Translations under genes and position numbers: made by a program
Shown: positions 28,090-37,035 of the stretch, in pieces
How the letters are laid out: each line of letters opens with the position of its first letter
How positions within the stretch are numbered: the first letter of the stretch is position 1
Origin: an uncultured Alphaproteobacteria bacterium
Lineage (GTDB): Bacteria; Pseudomonadota; Alphaproteobacteria; Caulobacterales; Parvularculaceae
DNA length: 64,000 bases
Assembly: GCA_902826095.1 (NCBI GenBank)
Contig: CADEDN010000002.1
Coordinates: forward strand, 1 to 64,000
Direction: 5' to 3'
The notes under the pieces: generated by a model
Told to the model about the DNA's origin: nothing
Databases searched by the model: none
The model's input: only the letters and a program-made list of their open reading frames with translations

Positions 28090-29352
28090 TCATATCGGTG
28101 TCTCGATCTCAGTTTCCGCGACGTCGCTGATCACGGCTGGCGCGGCACGTTCGAATTTCCTTTCTAGAAATGCATAGGCGGCGCAGGCCGCACAGATGGC
28201 GGCCGTCGCAATGAAAAGCGCGCCCGGCGCAATCGAATAGAAGAAGCTGCCGATGAACGGCGCGAAGATGAAACCAGAAGCGCCGGCGGCGTTGGAGAGA
28301 CCGGCGGCCGAGCCCTGTTCATCCGGCGCGACCGACAGCGAGGCGGCGCCGACATAGCCGGGGCCGATCATGCCGCCGCCAAGGCCGGAAAGCAGCATTC
28401 CGAACACGAGCGGTCCGAGGTCGGTCGACAAAGCGACAATCGCGTGGCCGACGCAAATGAGGATCGGTCCGACACGCATCAATGTCTTCGGCGGAAGATT
28501 GAAGCGCTGCACGAGCACAAGCTGCGAAAAAAGCGACGCCATCGCCGCCGCGGACAGGGCGACACCGACGAGCTGCAAGGCGTCCTTCCCCTCAAGGCCG
28601 AGCCGGTCGATGAGGTAGAAGGCGATGAACTGAATCGGGATCGACATCGCGACGCCGGTCGCAAGTCCGTAGATGAGGAGGTGCCGGATGCGTTTGTCGA
28701 GCGGGGAGAGGCGCGGGGCGGGCGTTCGCTCCTTCGGCGGCGTGCGTTCCGGCAGATAGAACCCGACAGCCGCGGCGCAGCCCGCAGCGGCCGCGGCGAC
28801 GGCGTAAAGCGGGGCCAGCGGATCGATTGCGACGACGGCCCCGGCGAACGCCGGTCCAACCATCGCGCCGATCCCGAACGCGGCCGAGAAAGCGGACATG
28901 CCGGCGGTGCGTCTTTCGGGCGGCGTCCGGTCGGCGATATAGGCTTGCGCGGCGCCCGGAGTCGCAGATCCGATGACGCCGTAAATCGACCGCGTCAGCA
29001 GCAGCAGCGCGTAAAGAAGCGCGCCGCTAAGCGCGCCGGCGAGGCCGAAATGCAGGACCGTCGCGAACGCCGTCATCGAGACCGCAAATCCAGAAAGCCC
29101 CACCATGATAAAGGGTCGGCGCCCGTAGAAGTCGCTGCGCCTGCCCCAGAGGGGTCCGGTCAACACCCACCAGAGCGCCGACAGCATGAAGATCGACAAT
29201 ACCTGAATGTCGCTCATGCCGATTTCGCGTCCGAGCGGCGGCAGGACCGCGAAAATGATCGTCTGGCCCATGCCCATGCAGACGACGCCGGCGAGGAGAA
29301 CCGCCAGCGCGATCTGCCGCTGGCGCGGGGTTGAAGGGGCTTCTTCCTGCAT
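28090..29352 (-). CDS. MFS transporter
   Basis: The 420-aa protein has twelve predicted membrane helices, the MFS A-motif-like loop GPLWGRRSDFYGRRPFIMVG between helices 2 and 3, and a second half starting near residue 215. An acidic tail closes the protein. It resembles multidrug or sugar efflux MFS proteins, but the substrate cannot be read. It lies six bases after the TMEM175 gene and is probably in its operon. Confidence 0.85.
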   Translation of the reverse strand: MQEEAPSTPRQRQIALAVLLAGVVCMGMGQTIIFAVLPPLGREIGMSDIQVLSIFMLSALWWVLTGPLWGRRSDFYGRRPFIMVGLSGFAVSMTAFATVLHFGLAGALSGALLYALLLLTRSIYGVIGSATPGAAQAYIADRTPPERRTAGMSAFSAAFGIGAMVGPAFAGAVVAIDPLAPLYAVAAAAAGCAAAVGFYLPERTPPKERTPAPRLSPLDKRIRHLLIYGLATGVAMSIPIQFIAFYLIDRLGLEGKDALQLVGVALSAAAMASLFSQLVLVQRFNLPPKTLMRVGPILICVGHAIVALSTDLGPLVFGMLLSGLGGGMIGPGYVGAASLSVAPDEQGSAAGLSNAAGASGFIFAPFIGSFFYSIAPGALFIATAAICAACAAYAFLERKFERAAPAVISDVAETEIETPI

Positions 29353-29358
29353 CGGGAA

Positions 29359-30036
29359 TTAGAACTCCAGGAACACCCCAGCATAGCTAGCGTCGCCGCG
29401 TCGCTTCAATGCGTTATCCGGCGCCGGCGGCAGCGCTTTGCTTGCGGACCGCCGAATCTCAACCCGGCGCAATCGATTCGCCGCGATCGCCTTTTCAATG
29501 TGCGGGTCCGGGATGAGCCAGACGAGCGCCACGAAGACGTAGAGCGCCAGCGAAACAAGCGGGGCGGGAAACGCCAAGCCAATGCCCGCGACATCGGCGA
29601 GCGGCGACAATTTTCCTTTCCAGTCGGACCCGAGCGCTCTGGCCAGCGTCCCGTTCTTACCGTGGCGCCGGATGATCGCCGCCTGCAAGAAGTAGTAGGC
29701 GACCGCTGGCGCCAGCAAGGCGAATCCGTAAACGGCGACCGGCAGCGACGCGAAGTCGTTCTCGCCCATCCATGCGGTCGCAAACGGGATAAGCGAAAGC
29801 CAGAAGAGCAGATGCATGTTCGCCCAAAGAATCGCTCCGTCGACGCGCTCGGCCGCCATCAAGAGGTGATGATGGTTGTTCCAGTAGATTGCGAGGTAGA
29901 GGAAACTGACGACGTAGCTCAGGAACACCGGCGCGAGGGCGACGAGCGCCGCCCATTCCGGGTGATGCGGCGCATTCATCTCCAGCACCATGATCGTGAT
30001 GATGATCGCGATGACGCCGTCGCTGAATGCTGTCAG
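29359..30036 (-). CDS. TMEM175-family potassium channel-like protein (unusual start)
   Basis: Bacterial TMEM175 proteins are small K+ channels with the N-terminal signature FSDGV. Here that signature (TAFSDGVIAIIITIMVLEM) is present, but the frame upstream closes at a TGA just before it. The only upstream start is a CTG at 30036, four bases after AAGGA; an ATG at 29991 would remove the pore-lining signature. An out-of-frame ATGACTGAC at 30040 looks like the family N-terminus (MTD), so a small indel near the start is the alternative. The 225-aa body has about six membrane helices. Confidence 0.7.
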   Translation of the reverse strand: MTAFSDGVIAIIITIMVLEMNAPHHPEWAALVALAPVFLSYVVSFLYLAIYWNNHHHLLMAAERVDGAILWANMHLLFWLSLIPFATAWMGENDFASLPVAVYGFALLAPAVAYYFLQAAIIRRHGKNGTLARALGSDWKGKLSPLADVAGIGLAFPAPLVSLALYVFVALVWLIPDPHIEKAIAANRLRRVEIRRSASKALPPAPDNALKRRGDASYAGVFLEF

Positions 30037-30095
30037 TCATTCCTTCGGCATGATTTCCCCGTCGGGCGAAGCGGCGGGACAGCCCGCGCTGATTC

Positions 30096-31268
30096 CTATT
30101 CCCGCCCGAAGGTCAGCCCTGCATTCGCCTGGAGCCGTTTCAGCAGCGGCGCCGCCATCGCGGCGACGGGCGTCCAGACGCCGCCTTTGGCGTCCGTCGC
30201 CTCCCTGACGAGGCAGATCGCCGCTTCCGCGATCATCTTCGAAGTCGAACCGTAGCCAGGATCCTTGTCGCCTTTGCAGTGGGTGCGGATTTTCTCCCCG
30301 CGCGCGGTCTCGCCGACAAAGAGAATGTCGTAGAAACCGGTGTCGCGCTCTTCCTTCGTCGGTCCCTCGCCGGGCTTGGGCGCATCGTCGCCCATCAGCG
30401 AATTGTCGGCGGCGACAGCCTTCGCCATCGCCTCGCCCTGTTCGCCTTTTCCGGTCATCATCATCTCGGAATAGAGGAAATCCTTTCCATACGGATGATG
30501 CATCAGGAAGTTCGAGCGATGAACGTTCTTGGTGTTGATCGGCGCCATGACGAACGGCGCGAGCCAGACGCCCGTCGCCTCGTCGAGCATCGGCTTTGAC
30601 ATTGACGGCTGGTCGGCGTCGACGAAGCCGGGAGTCAGCGCGAAGGGACTTTTCAGGAGTTCGATCACCGATGAGTCCTTGAAGGCGGCCGCCATCGTCG
30701 CCTTGAGGCTCGCCGCGGTGCCGCCGGAGAATTTCCCCTTCATGCCGCGCACGCGTCCCTTCACCTCGCGGCAGGGGGCGCCGAATTCCTTTTTCGCCTC
30801 TTCCTGCGTGAACCAGACGCCGAGATCGAAAGGGATCGAGTCAAAACCGCACGAAAGGACAATGCGCGCGCCGGATTTTTTCGCCGAGGCGTCGTATTTT
30901 TCGATCATTAGGCGCATCCAGTTCGGTTCGCCGCAAAGATCGACATAATCGGTCCCCACGTCCGCGCAGGAGGCGACGAGCGGCTCCCCATAGAGCTGGT
31001 AGGGGCCGACGGTGGTGATGACGCATCTGGCGCGCGCGGCCATCGCCTTCAGAGAAGAGGGGTCCGCCGCGTCAGCGGCAACGATCGGCGTTGTCGCCGG
31101 GGCGCTGATTTCGCCAAGAATTTCTTTCAATTTTCCGGCGCTGCGGCCGGCGACCGCCCATTTGAGCGCTGTGTCGCCCTTGTATCTGGTCGCGAGATAT
31201 TCGGCGACAAGCCGGCCTGTATAGCCGCTCGCGCCGTATATAATGAGGTCGAATTCCCTTGAAGCCAT
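30096..31268 (-). CDS. Saccharopine dehydrogenase-like NAD(P)-binding protein
   Basis: The 390-aa protein starts with a Rossmann motif (FDLIIYGASGYTGRLVAEYL) and continues with VAGRSAGKLKEIL, TVGPYQLYGEPLVASCADVG and YVDLCGEPNWM, the pattern of the saccharopine dehydrogenase / trans-acting enoyl reductase family. Such proteins act on lipids or polyketides in actinobacteria; in proteobacteria the substrate is unknown. It is complete and stands alone between TMEM175 and the beta-helix gene. Confidence 0.85.
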   Translation of the reverse strand: MASREFDLIIYGASGYTGRLVAEYLATRYKGDTALKWAVAGRSAGKLKEILGEISAPATTPIVAADAADPSSLKAMAARARCVITTVGPYQLYGEPLVASCADVGTDYVDLCGEPNWMRLMIEKYDASAKKSGARIVLSCGFDSIPFDLGVWFTQEEAKKEFGAPCREVKGRVRGMKGKFSGGTAASLKATMAAAFKDSSVIELLKSPFALTPGFVDADQPSMSKPMLDEATGVWLAPFVMAPINTKNVHRSNFLMHHPYGKDFLYSEMMMTGKGEQGEAMAKAVAADNSLMGDDAPKPGEGPTKEERDTGFYDILFVGETARGEKIRTHCKGDKDPGYGSTSKMIAEAAICLVREATDAKGGVWTPVAAMAAPLLKRLQANAGLTFGRE

Positions 31269-31328
31269 GCGCGTCTCCCGATCTCAGCGCATCATGAAGG
31301 CGCAAGGATGCGGAAGCAATCGCCGGCG

Positions 31329-32936
31329 TCAGCGACATAGCGTCGTTTGCGCGGCTTCGAGTTCGGACTCCTTCAGTTCGCCGCCCTTCTTCGAGAAATG
31401 CTGCGCAATCTGCTTGCCCCCGATCTTGATCTTGAGGGTGTTAAGTCGATTGGCGAAGGCTTCGCGACCCTTCTTGTCTGAAATGTCGAGCGTGCAGAAC
31501 GACGTTGCCTTGCTGACGGCGATCAGGTCCGGCTTCGCATTGCCCGCGATCGTCACGTCGACGCCGCGGCCAGACTTGAAGAACCCTGCGCCGAAGCGCA
31601 GCGCAGGCGGGGTTCCCGACAGCGTCAAGAGTTGCGCTGAAAAGACGCCCGAGCCGTTCTCGATCTCTATCGCCGGATTTGCGCCGCCGGACAGCGACGT
31701 CGCGCCCGTGAGCGTCAGGTCGCCATCAAGCGCCCCGTCAAGCGCGATCGCGGCGCCGTTCGCGGTGAAAGTCGCATCGGAGATCGTCGTCGACGTCGCG
31801 TCGGGAAGGTGAAGCTGCAGCGCATGCTGCGTATTCCCCACAAAACTCGCGCGCCGGATTGTCAGCGCCTGTTCCGGATAGGCGCCGATAAATCCGAGGC
31901 CCCGCTGATTGCCGACGAAAGTGACGGAAGCGTCGGATTCCTCGCGGCCAATGTTGATCGGCCCCTTGAACGCCATGCGATATTCGCCGACAGCAGCCCC
32001 GGTTTCTAGCGGACCGACGCCGAGCAGGACGGCGTCGCCATTGTCCTCGAACCGGCCGCTTTCAACCGTGAGGCCAGGCGCATAATGCGCGACAATCGCC
32101 TCATCAGCGACGTAGACCGCAATGTCGTTGTTGATGAATTGCACGCCCTTCAGCGCATTGGTCCGGCTGCGTGAAACCAGGCCGGTTCGCAACCCTTCGA
32201 TCCGGATGTTGGTGAGCGCCACTGAAAGGCTCTGATCGGCGAGTACGCCGTCGCCGCGGCGCGCACCCGTCTCGGCGCCGGCGCGGCGAAAGACGCCGTG
32301 ATAGGCCGGATAGGCGCCTTCGAAACTGAGCGCGCCGGTCGCATGAATATGGACGGCCTGCGCGTCGCTCGCGGTCATATCGATGCGCGCGTGCCGAAGG
32401 TTCAACATGCCGAATCTTACGTCGACACAGGCTGGAAGTGTTTTTCCGTCAGTAGTCTCCGGTGCGACAATGATGAAGCCCTCGATCGTCGTCACCGCGG
32501 TCCGGTCCGGGTCCATTGGGTGCGGATCCCACGGCCGAACGACGATGCAGGTGCCAGCCGGCGGTCGCAATTCAATAATGCCGCCCTGCATCAGCTCCGC
32601 CGCGGAAATGGTCAGGCCGGGCTTCAAAATTTCAATCTTTTCCGCGTAAGGCTTCGTCCGGTCGTGAGTGATGATAATGGTTCCGTTCGGCTTCACGCGG
32701 CAAAGCGCGTCACTGATCTTGTGGAAATTGTCGCCCCCGACCGGAACATAGGGATTGACCGTCACATTCGTCGACTTGCCGACGCACTTTTTCTCGGCGG
32801 GCGGCGGCGTCTGGCCGCCGGAGCCGGGCGGAGAGGTCGGCGGCGTGACCGGTTGCGCCGCAGCGGTCGCCGCGATGACGATGGCGACGAGCGCCGAAAC
32901 CAATGCCAGGCGAGCAGGTCGAAATTGTCCGTTCAC
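31329..32936 (-). CDS. Secreted right-handed beta-helix protein
   Basis: The 535-aa protein has a signal peptide (ARLALVSALVAIVIAATAAA), a Pro/Gly-rich linker and then a long parallel beta-helix region with repeated short strands such as LRHARIDMTASDAQAVHI, VEVSG-like turns and TTISDATFTANGAAIALDG. The C-terminal 80 residues are a separate unit with a conserved-looking STLCTLD-type Cys pair. GTG start with AAAGGGGG upstream. No catalytic motif of pectate lyases is visible; a carbohydrate-binding or surface role is possible. It follows a second exported protein by 22 bases. Confidence 0.65.
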   Translation of the reverse strand: MNGQFRPARLALVSALVAIVIAATAAAQPVTPPTSPPGSGGQTPPPAEKKCVGKSTNVTVNPYVPVGGDNFHKISDALCRVKPNGTIIITHDRTKPYAEKIEILKPGLTISAAELMQGGIIELRPPAGTCIVVRPWDPHPMDPDRTAVTTIEGFIIVAPETTDGKTLPACVDVRFGMLNLRHARIDMTASDAQAVHIHATGALSFEGAYPAYHGVFRRAGAETGARRGDGVLADQSLSVALTNIRIEGLRTGLVSRSRTNALKGVQFINNDIAVYVADEAIVAHYAPGLTVESGRFEDNGDAVLLGVGPLETGAAVGEYRMAFKGPINIGREESDASVTFVGNQRGLGFIGAYPEQALTIRRASFVGNTQHALQLHLPDATSTTISDATFTANGAAIALDGALDGDLTLTGATSLSGGANPAIEIENGSGVFSAQLLTLSGTPPALRFGAGFFKSGRGVDVTIAGNAKPDLIAVSKATSFCTLDISDKKGREAFANRLNTLKIKIGGKQIAQHFSKKGGELKESELEAAQTTLCR

Positions 32937-32958
32937 GATTACGCCCCCTTTGCGGCCG

Positions 32959-33777
32959 CTATGCCTGGCGCGGGCAGATGACCGATTTGTCGAAGGTCAC
33001 GCCGATCCCGTGCATGGCGTCGAGTTCAGCCTGTGTCGTGTGACCGCTCGCCTTCGCCCGCTCGTGGATGATTCGATCGACGAACTGCCTGAGAGCTCGA
33101 GCGTCGTTATTGAGCTTCTTGAGATAGTCCTTTTGCTGCACATTCGATTCGGCGGCGATCTGCGCGTTCAGCGAATCCTGATACGTTTTGACGAGATGAA
33201 AAGCGTAGGCGAGATCCTGCTCAAAAACACGTCCGTAGGCGTACCATTCGGCGAGCACGAAAGCCGTTTCGTCTTTGGCGAGGAAGCCCTGCTCGCAAAT
33301 TGACGATCTAGCCTCAAGAAATGTAATCCAGCCGGTTGAGAGTGCGGTGTCGCAGCCGCCGTCGGCGGCTTCCTCGTAGAACGCACATTGAAACCTTTTC
33401 GCCGCGTCGATCGTAAGGCGGTTGTACTCAAGCGACTTGATCGTGGCGTCGTACCCGTCGATCCTGACGGCAGTCGAATCATAATGGCCGGCGTTGAAGA
33501 GTGCGGCTTTCACCCAATCGATGCGAATATAGCCGAAACCGTCACGCAAGACCCGGGAGGAATCTTTCAGGGCCTCGTGAGACTCGATTTCGCCTTTGAG
33601 ATCTACTTTGAGATCAGCGCGCTCGCGTTCGCATTTTGAACAGAACGGCGACCACGCGGCAGGCGTCATCGCCGCATCGGTTTCCCCCGCCGTTGAAGGA
33701 AACGTCTCCTCATGCGGCCCCGCAGCGCAAAGCATCATTACCGCCGCGGCTGCCGCGGCAAATGAGGTCGGCTTCAT
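32959..33777 (-). CDS. Exported protein of unknown function
   Basis: The 272-aa product starts with a signal-like helix (MKPTSFAAAAAAVMMLCAAG) and continues with an FCSKCERER motif, then a mainly helical region with several Cys (CAFYEEAADGGCDTALS, ARSSICEQGF, SVICPRQA) that could form disulfides in the periplasm. I do not recognise the family. The ATG at 33777 has GGGGGGATGG upstream. It lies just before the beta-helix gene on the same strand; the two probably form an operon. Confidence 0.6.
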   Translation of the reverse strand: MKPTSFAAAAAAVMMLCAAGPHEETFPSTAGETDAAMTPAAWSPFCSKCERERADLKVDLKGEIESHEALKDSSRVLRDGFGYIRIDWVKAALFNAGHYDSTAVRIDGYDATIKSLEYNRLTIDAAKRFQCAFYEEAADGGCDTALSTGWITFLEARSSICEQGFLAKDETAFVLAEWYAYGRVFEQDLAYAFHLVKTYQDSLNAQIAAESNVQQKDYLKKLNNDARALRQFVDRIIHERAKASGHTTQAELDAMHGIGVTFDKSVICPRQA

Positions 33778-33922
33778 GACGCCATCCCCCCGAGACAATT
33801 CCAGCTGCAAAAATACGCGCAGCGCAACACAATCGGGAGATTTTGGCCCAATTATCGCCCGCCGACAACCCCTTTCGGGCGCGCCTTAAGCGCTTGTTTT
33901 CTTGCAGTTTGCGCAGGCGCGC

Positions 33923-34633
33923 TTAGCCGAGCGCGCCGTCGCGGATCGCTCTTGTCTCATCGGCGTTAAGGCCAAGCCGGTCCGCGAGCATCGTGAGGAA
34001 CGCCGTCTCGCGATCACTGAGTTCGCCCGCCGAGACGACGGCTGCCGCGTAGAGCTCTGCTGCGTGATGCGGCGTTTTCGCCGCCGCCGAAATGAGTCGG
34101 AGCGTTTCTTCCTGCGGGACTTCGTTTGTCAGCATCGCGCGCTCGGACGCGGAAAGATCGGACTTCGAAAGGGCGCTGTCGACGACCTCTTGCTCGTGCG
34201 CGTCAAGCACGCCGTCCGCGTAGGCGGACGCCAGCATCGCGCGGACGACGGCGAGCGCGAATTCGGGGTCCGTCGCAGGGTCGATGGGAAATCCCGATGC
34301 GCCGGCTTCCTTGACGAGATTGTCGCCCGTCGCAGGCTTGCCGTGGCGCTCCATCCAGGTCTTGTAGGCGAGGGCGCCGAGCGCGGCGACGGCGCCCGTC
34401 TGCGCGATATCGCCAATGATGCGCCGCCCGCCTCTCGAGCCGAGCATGCCAAGGATGAGAAGGCCGCCGGCGCCCGCCGCGACCGTGCGCGTCTTCGGGT
34501 CGGTCTTCAAACGCTCGCGAACGTCATTTGCCGTCTTTTTCGCCTTGTCGATCGCGCCCGATGATTGAAGGTCCTGCATGGCGAGTTCGGCTTGGTGCTG
34601 GAGATCGGCGAGAATTTTGCGGGCGTCGAGCAT
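33923..34633 (-). CDS. DUF533 / TerB-like inner membrane protein
   Basis: The 236-aa protein matches the DUF533 (YebE) family: a basic amphipathic N-terminal part, a short hydrophobic stretch AAGAGGLLILGMLGSRGG with GALAYKTWMERHG, and a C-terminal TerB-like helical domain (ASAYADGVLDAHEQEVVDSA, then MLADRLGLNADETRAI). YebE-type proteins respond to envelope stress; the molecular role is unknown. The ATG at 34633 has AAGGA upstream and replaces a longer reading starting at 34690. Confidence 0.85.
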   Translation of the reverse strand: MLDARKILADLQHQAELAMQDLQSSGAIDKAKKTANDVRERLKTDPKTRTVAAGAGGLLILGMLGSRGGRRIIGDIAQTGAVAALGALAYKTWMERHGKPATGDNLVKEAGASGFPIDPATDPEFALAVVRAMLASAYADGVLDAHEQEVVDSALSKSDLSASERAMLTNEVPQEETLRLISAAAKTPHHAAELYAAAVVSAGELSDRETAFLTMLADRLGLNADETRAIRDGALG

Positions 34634-34703
34634 GGAGGCGTCCTTTCTATCAGAGCGGCGGGTATGTGGCGTCGCCCGCGGCAAAATCAACCGGCGCTGG
34701 ACT

Positions 34704-35342
34704 TCATTTAATCTTGTCAGTGAAAGCGTCAGCGGCGTCGATCATCGCTCCGAGGCCGTCGCTTGCGTCCCTGGCGGCCGCAATCGCCGCGGCGCGCGCG
34801 TCCGTTCTTGCCGCCGCCGCGACGGCGCTCGTCGGATTGCGGCGAAGTGCGCTTGCTTCGGCGTCGATGAGACTGAGCGCCGGCGACAGACGAAGGGCGA
34901 CCGCGTCGAGCGACGACGCATAAGCGCGGTGCGCAGCGGCGTTGGCGGCGAGGGTTTGTTCCGCCGCCGCGCGCGCCGCGTCGCTGGTCTTGAAAAGGGC
35001 GAGTTCTTCCTCCTTTTCGCGGAAGAATCGGGCCGCCGCCGCGCTCACAGTGTCGGATGAGAGGCGAACATCCTGCGCGGCGAGGGCGGCGTTCTGGCCG
35101 GCGGCGCGAACCGTGTCGACCTGTCGCGCAAGCGCGGCCCCGTCGAGGCCGGAAATCGCTTCAAGCGCGGCGCCCGCCTGATCGAAACTCGTCTTGGCGC
35201 GTACGGCGTCGCCTCGCGCTTCAGTGACGCGCTCGATCAGCATCGACTTGGCGTCGACGCCGCGGCGATCGAGCGAGTCAGCGACCGCGGTGGCGCAGGC
35301 GGAAAGCGAAAGCGTCGCCGCAAACATCGTTAGTATACGCAT
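34704..35342 (-). CDS. DUF2959 family lipoprotein
   Basis: The 212-aa protein has a lipobox (MFAATLSLSACA, Cys16) and a long helical body with the DUF2959 start DAKSMLIERVTEARGDAV and following KTSFDQAGAALEAISG. The Ala-rich heptads suggest a coiled coil in the periplasm. Function unknown. AAGGAG lies about nine bases before the ATG. It is co-oriented with the DUF533 gene 70 bases downstream. Confidence 0.78.
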   Translation of the reverse strand: MRILTMFAATLSLSACATAVADSLDRRGVDAKSMLIERVTEARGDAVRAKTSFDQAGAALEAISGLDGAALARQVDTVRAAGQNAALAAQDVRLSSDTVSAAAARFFREKEEELALFKTSDAARAAAEQTLAANAAAHRAYASSLDAVALRLSPALSLIDAEASALRRNPTSAVAAAARTDARAAAIAAARDASDGLGAMIDAADAFTDKIK

Positions 35343-35372
35343 AATCAGGTTTCTCCTTGGCGATCGTCATGA

Positions 35373-36281
35373 TCAGGTCGAAAAGTTGAGCGTGAGGCCA
35401 GGCCGCGGCCACCGCATTTTCGCGAGCCGTCCGGTCCCCGAAAGCGTCACATAGGCGTCGCGCCTGTCCGCGCCGCCAAAGCAGATGTTCGTCGGGAAAA
35501 GGTCCGGCATCGCCAGATGCTCGCTCGCGCCGTCCGGCGAGAACACGGTGATGCCGCCATTGAGGAGCGTCGCGACGCAAATCCTCCCGCATTCTTCAAG
35601 CGCGAGGCTGTCGAGGAATTGATAGCCTGGAAGGGTCGCGACCGGACGGCCGGGAATGGGGATCGGCGACGGTGCGATCTCGCCGGCGCCGACGAGGTCG
35701 AAGGCGAGGAGGCGGCATGAAAATGTGTCGGCGACGTAGACGGTCTTCTCATCTGGCGAGAGGCCGACGCCGTTCGCGGCGAAAATCGGGAACGCCGCCT
35801 CAATGATTCTTGAGCCGTCTGGAAACGAATAAAAGAGCCCGCCGATGTCGCGCGTCCGGCCGCGTCCTTTACCGTGATCGGTGAACCAGAATCCGCCGGT
35901 CCGGTCGAATACAATGTCATTGGGTCCGCTGAGACGGCGTCCCCCGACCTCCGTATACAGTGTTTCAACCCTGCCAGACCTGAGATCGACAATGTCTATC
36001 GACCCCCCGCGATAATCATGCGGCGCATCGCCCGAAATCGTCTGGCCCATCACCTCTAGCCATTCAAAGCCGCCATTGTTGCAGACATAGACCCGGCCGT
36101 CCGGACCGAGCGCTGCGCCATTCGGACCGCCCGGGATTTCAGCGATGATCTCTTTGCGGCCGTTCGGGAGGACGCGCGTCAGCGTCTGGCGCTTGATTTC
36201 GACAAGGATCACGGAGCCGTCGGCCATGGCGATCGGTCCTTCGGGAAACTCAAGGCCGTCAGCGATGATCTCAATATCCAC
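35373..36281 (-). CDS. SMP-30/gluconolactonase/LRE family protein
   Basis: This family of six-bladed beta-propellers includes calcium-dependent lactonases. The 302-aa protein has the metal-ligand start ADGLEFPEGPIAMADGSV, the second-blade NNGG, the conserved SGPNDIVFDRTGGFWFTDHG and LSPDEKTVYVADT. The GTG at 36281 is chosen because GGGAGGGG lies six bases before it; the reading from 36341 adds an unrelated 20 residues. The sugar or ester substrate is unknown. It is divergent from lemA. Confidence 0.85.
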   Translation of the reverse strand: MDIEIIADGLEFPEGPIAMADGSVILVEIKRQTLTRVLPNGRKEIIAEIPGGPNGAALGPDGRVYVCNNGGFEWLEVMGQTISGDAPHDYRGGSIDIVDLRSGRVETLYTEVGGRRLSGPNDIVFDRTGGFWFTDHGKGRGRTRDIGGLFYSFPDGSRIIEAAFPIFAANGVGLSPDEKTVYVADTFSCRLLAFDLVGAGEIAPSPIPIPGRPVATLPGYQFLDSLALEECGRICVATLLNGGITVFSPDGASEHLAMPDLFPTNICFGGADRRDAYVTLSGTGRLAKMRWPRPGLTLNFST

Positions 36282-36405
36282 GAACGCCCCTCCCGGCCCC
36301 AGGCAATGCCGCACCATGGTTTGCGAATTCGGGCGACGCAACCTACATTACCGTTCCTCGCGGTTCGGGCCAATGGTTCCTGCCCCGCCATGCATAGGAG
36401 ACCCC

Positions 36406-36969
36406 ATGTCAGGCTTCATGATCTTCCTGATCGTCGTCGTTCTCATCGTGCTCTTCGTGGTCGGCATCTACAACCGCATCGTCGGCCTCAACCAGCGCGG
36501 CGACCAGGCCTTCGCCGACATCGATGTGCAGCTTCGCCAGCGGCACGATCTCATCCCGAACCTCGTCGAGACCGTCAAAGGCTACGCGTCGCATGAGCGA
36601 GGAACGCTCGACGCGGTCATTCAGGCGAGGAACGCGGCGTCCGCGGCGCATGGACCGGCGGCGCAGGCGCAGGCGGAAGGGATGCTGAACGCCGCGCTCG
36701 GCAAGATGTTCGCGCTCGCCGAGGCCTATCCCGATCTCAAGGCTAACCAGAACTTCCTCGAACTCCAGCGCGAGCTCTCGGACGTTGAAAACAAGATCGC
36801 CGCGGCGCGGCGCTTTTTCAACAACTCGATTCAGGAATTCAACACGGCGATCCAGCAGATTCCCGGCAATTTCGTTGCGCCGCTCGGCGGCTTCAAGCAG
36901 CGCGAGTTCTTCGAACTGCCGGCTGACTCCCGCGCGGCGGTCGAAGCGGCGCCGAATGTGAAGTTCTAA
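36406..36969 (+). CDS. lemA: LemA family protein
   Basis: LemA proteins are small membrane-anchored coiled-coil proteins often encoded with M48 or HtpX proteases. The 187-aa protein has an N-terminal helix (MIFLIVVVLIVLFVVGIYNR), the conserved RGDQAFADIDVQLRQRHDLI and the tail ELQRELSDVENKIAAARRFF then NQEFN-like IQEFNTAIQQIPGNFVA. The ATG at 36406 has AGGAG five bases upstream; a longer frame from 36145 is a shadow of the LRE gene. An M48 protease follows one gene later. Confidence 0.92.
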   Translation: MSGFMIFLIVVVLIVLFVVGIYNRIVGLNQRGDQAFADIDVQLRQRHDLIPNLVETVKGYASHERGTLDAVIQARNAASAAHGPAAQAQAEGMLNAALGKMFALAEAYPDLKANQNFLELQRELSDVENKIAAARRFFNNSIQEFNTAIQQIPGNFVAPLGGFKQREFFELPADSRAAVEAAPNVKF

Positions 36970-37035
36970 GAGGCTTAGTCAGCGGTCAGCGGATTCCTCC
37001 CGCGCATTCCGCCGATCGCTCATCGCTGGTCGCAT

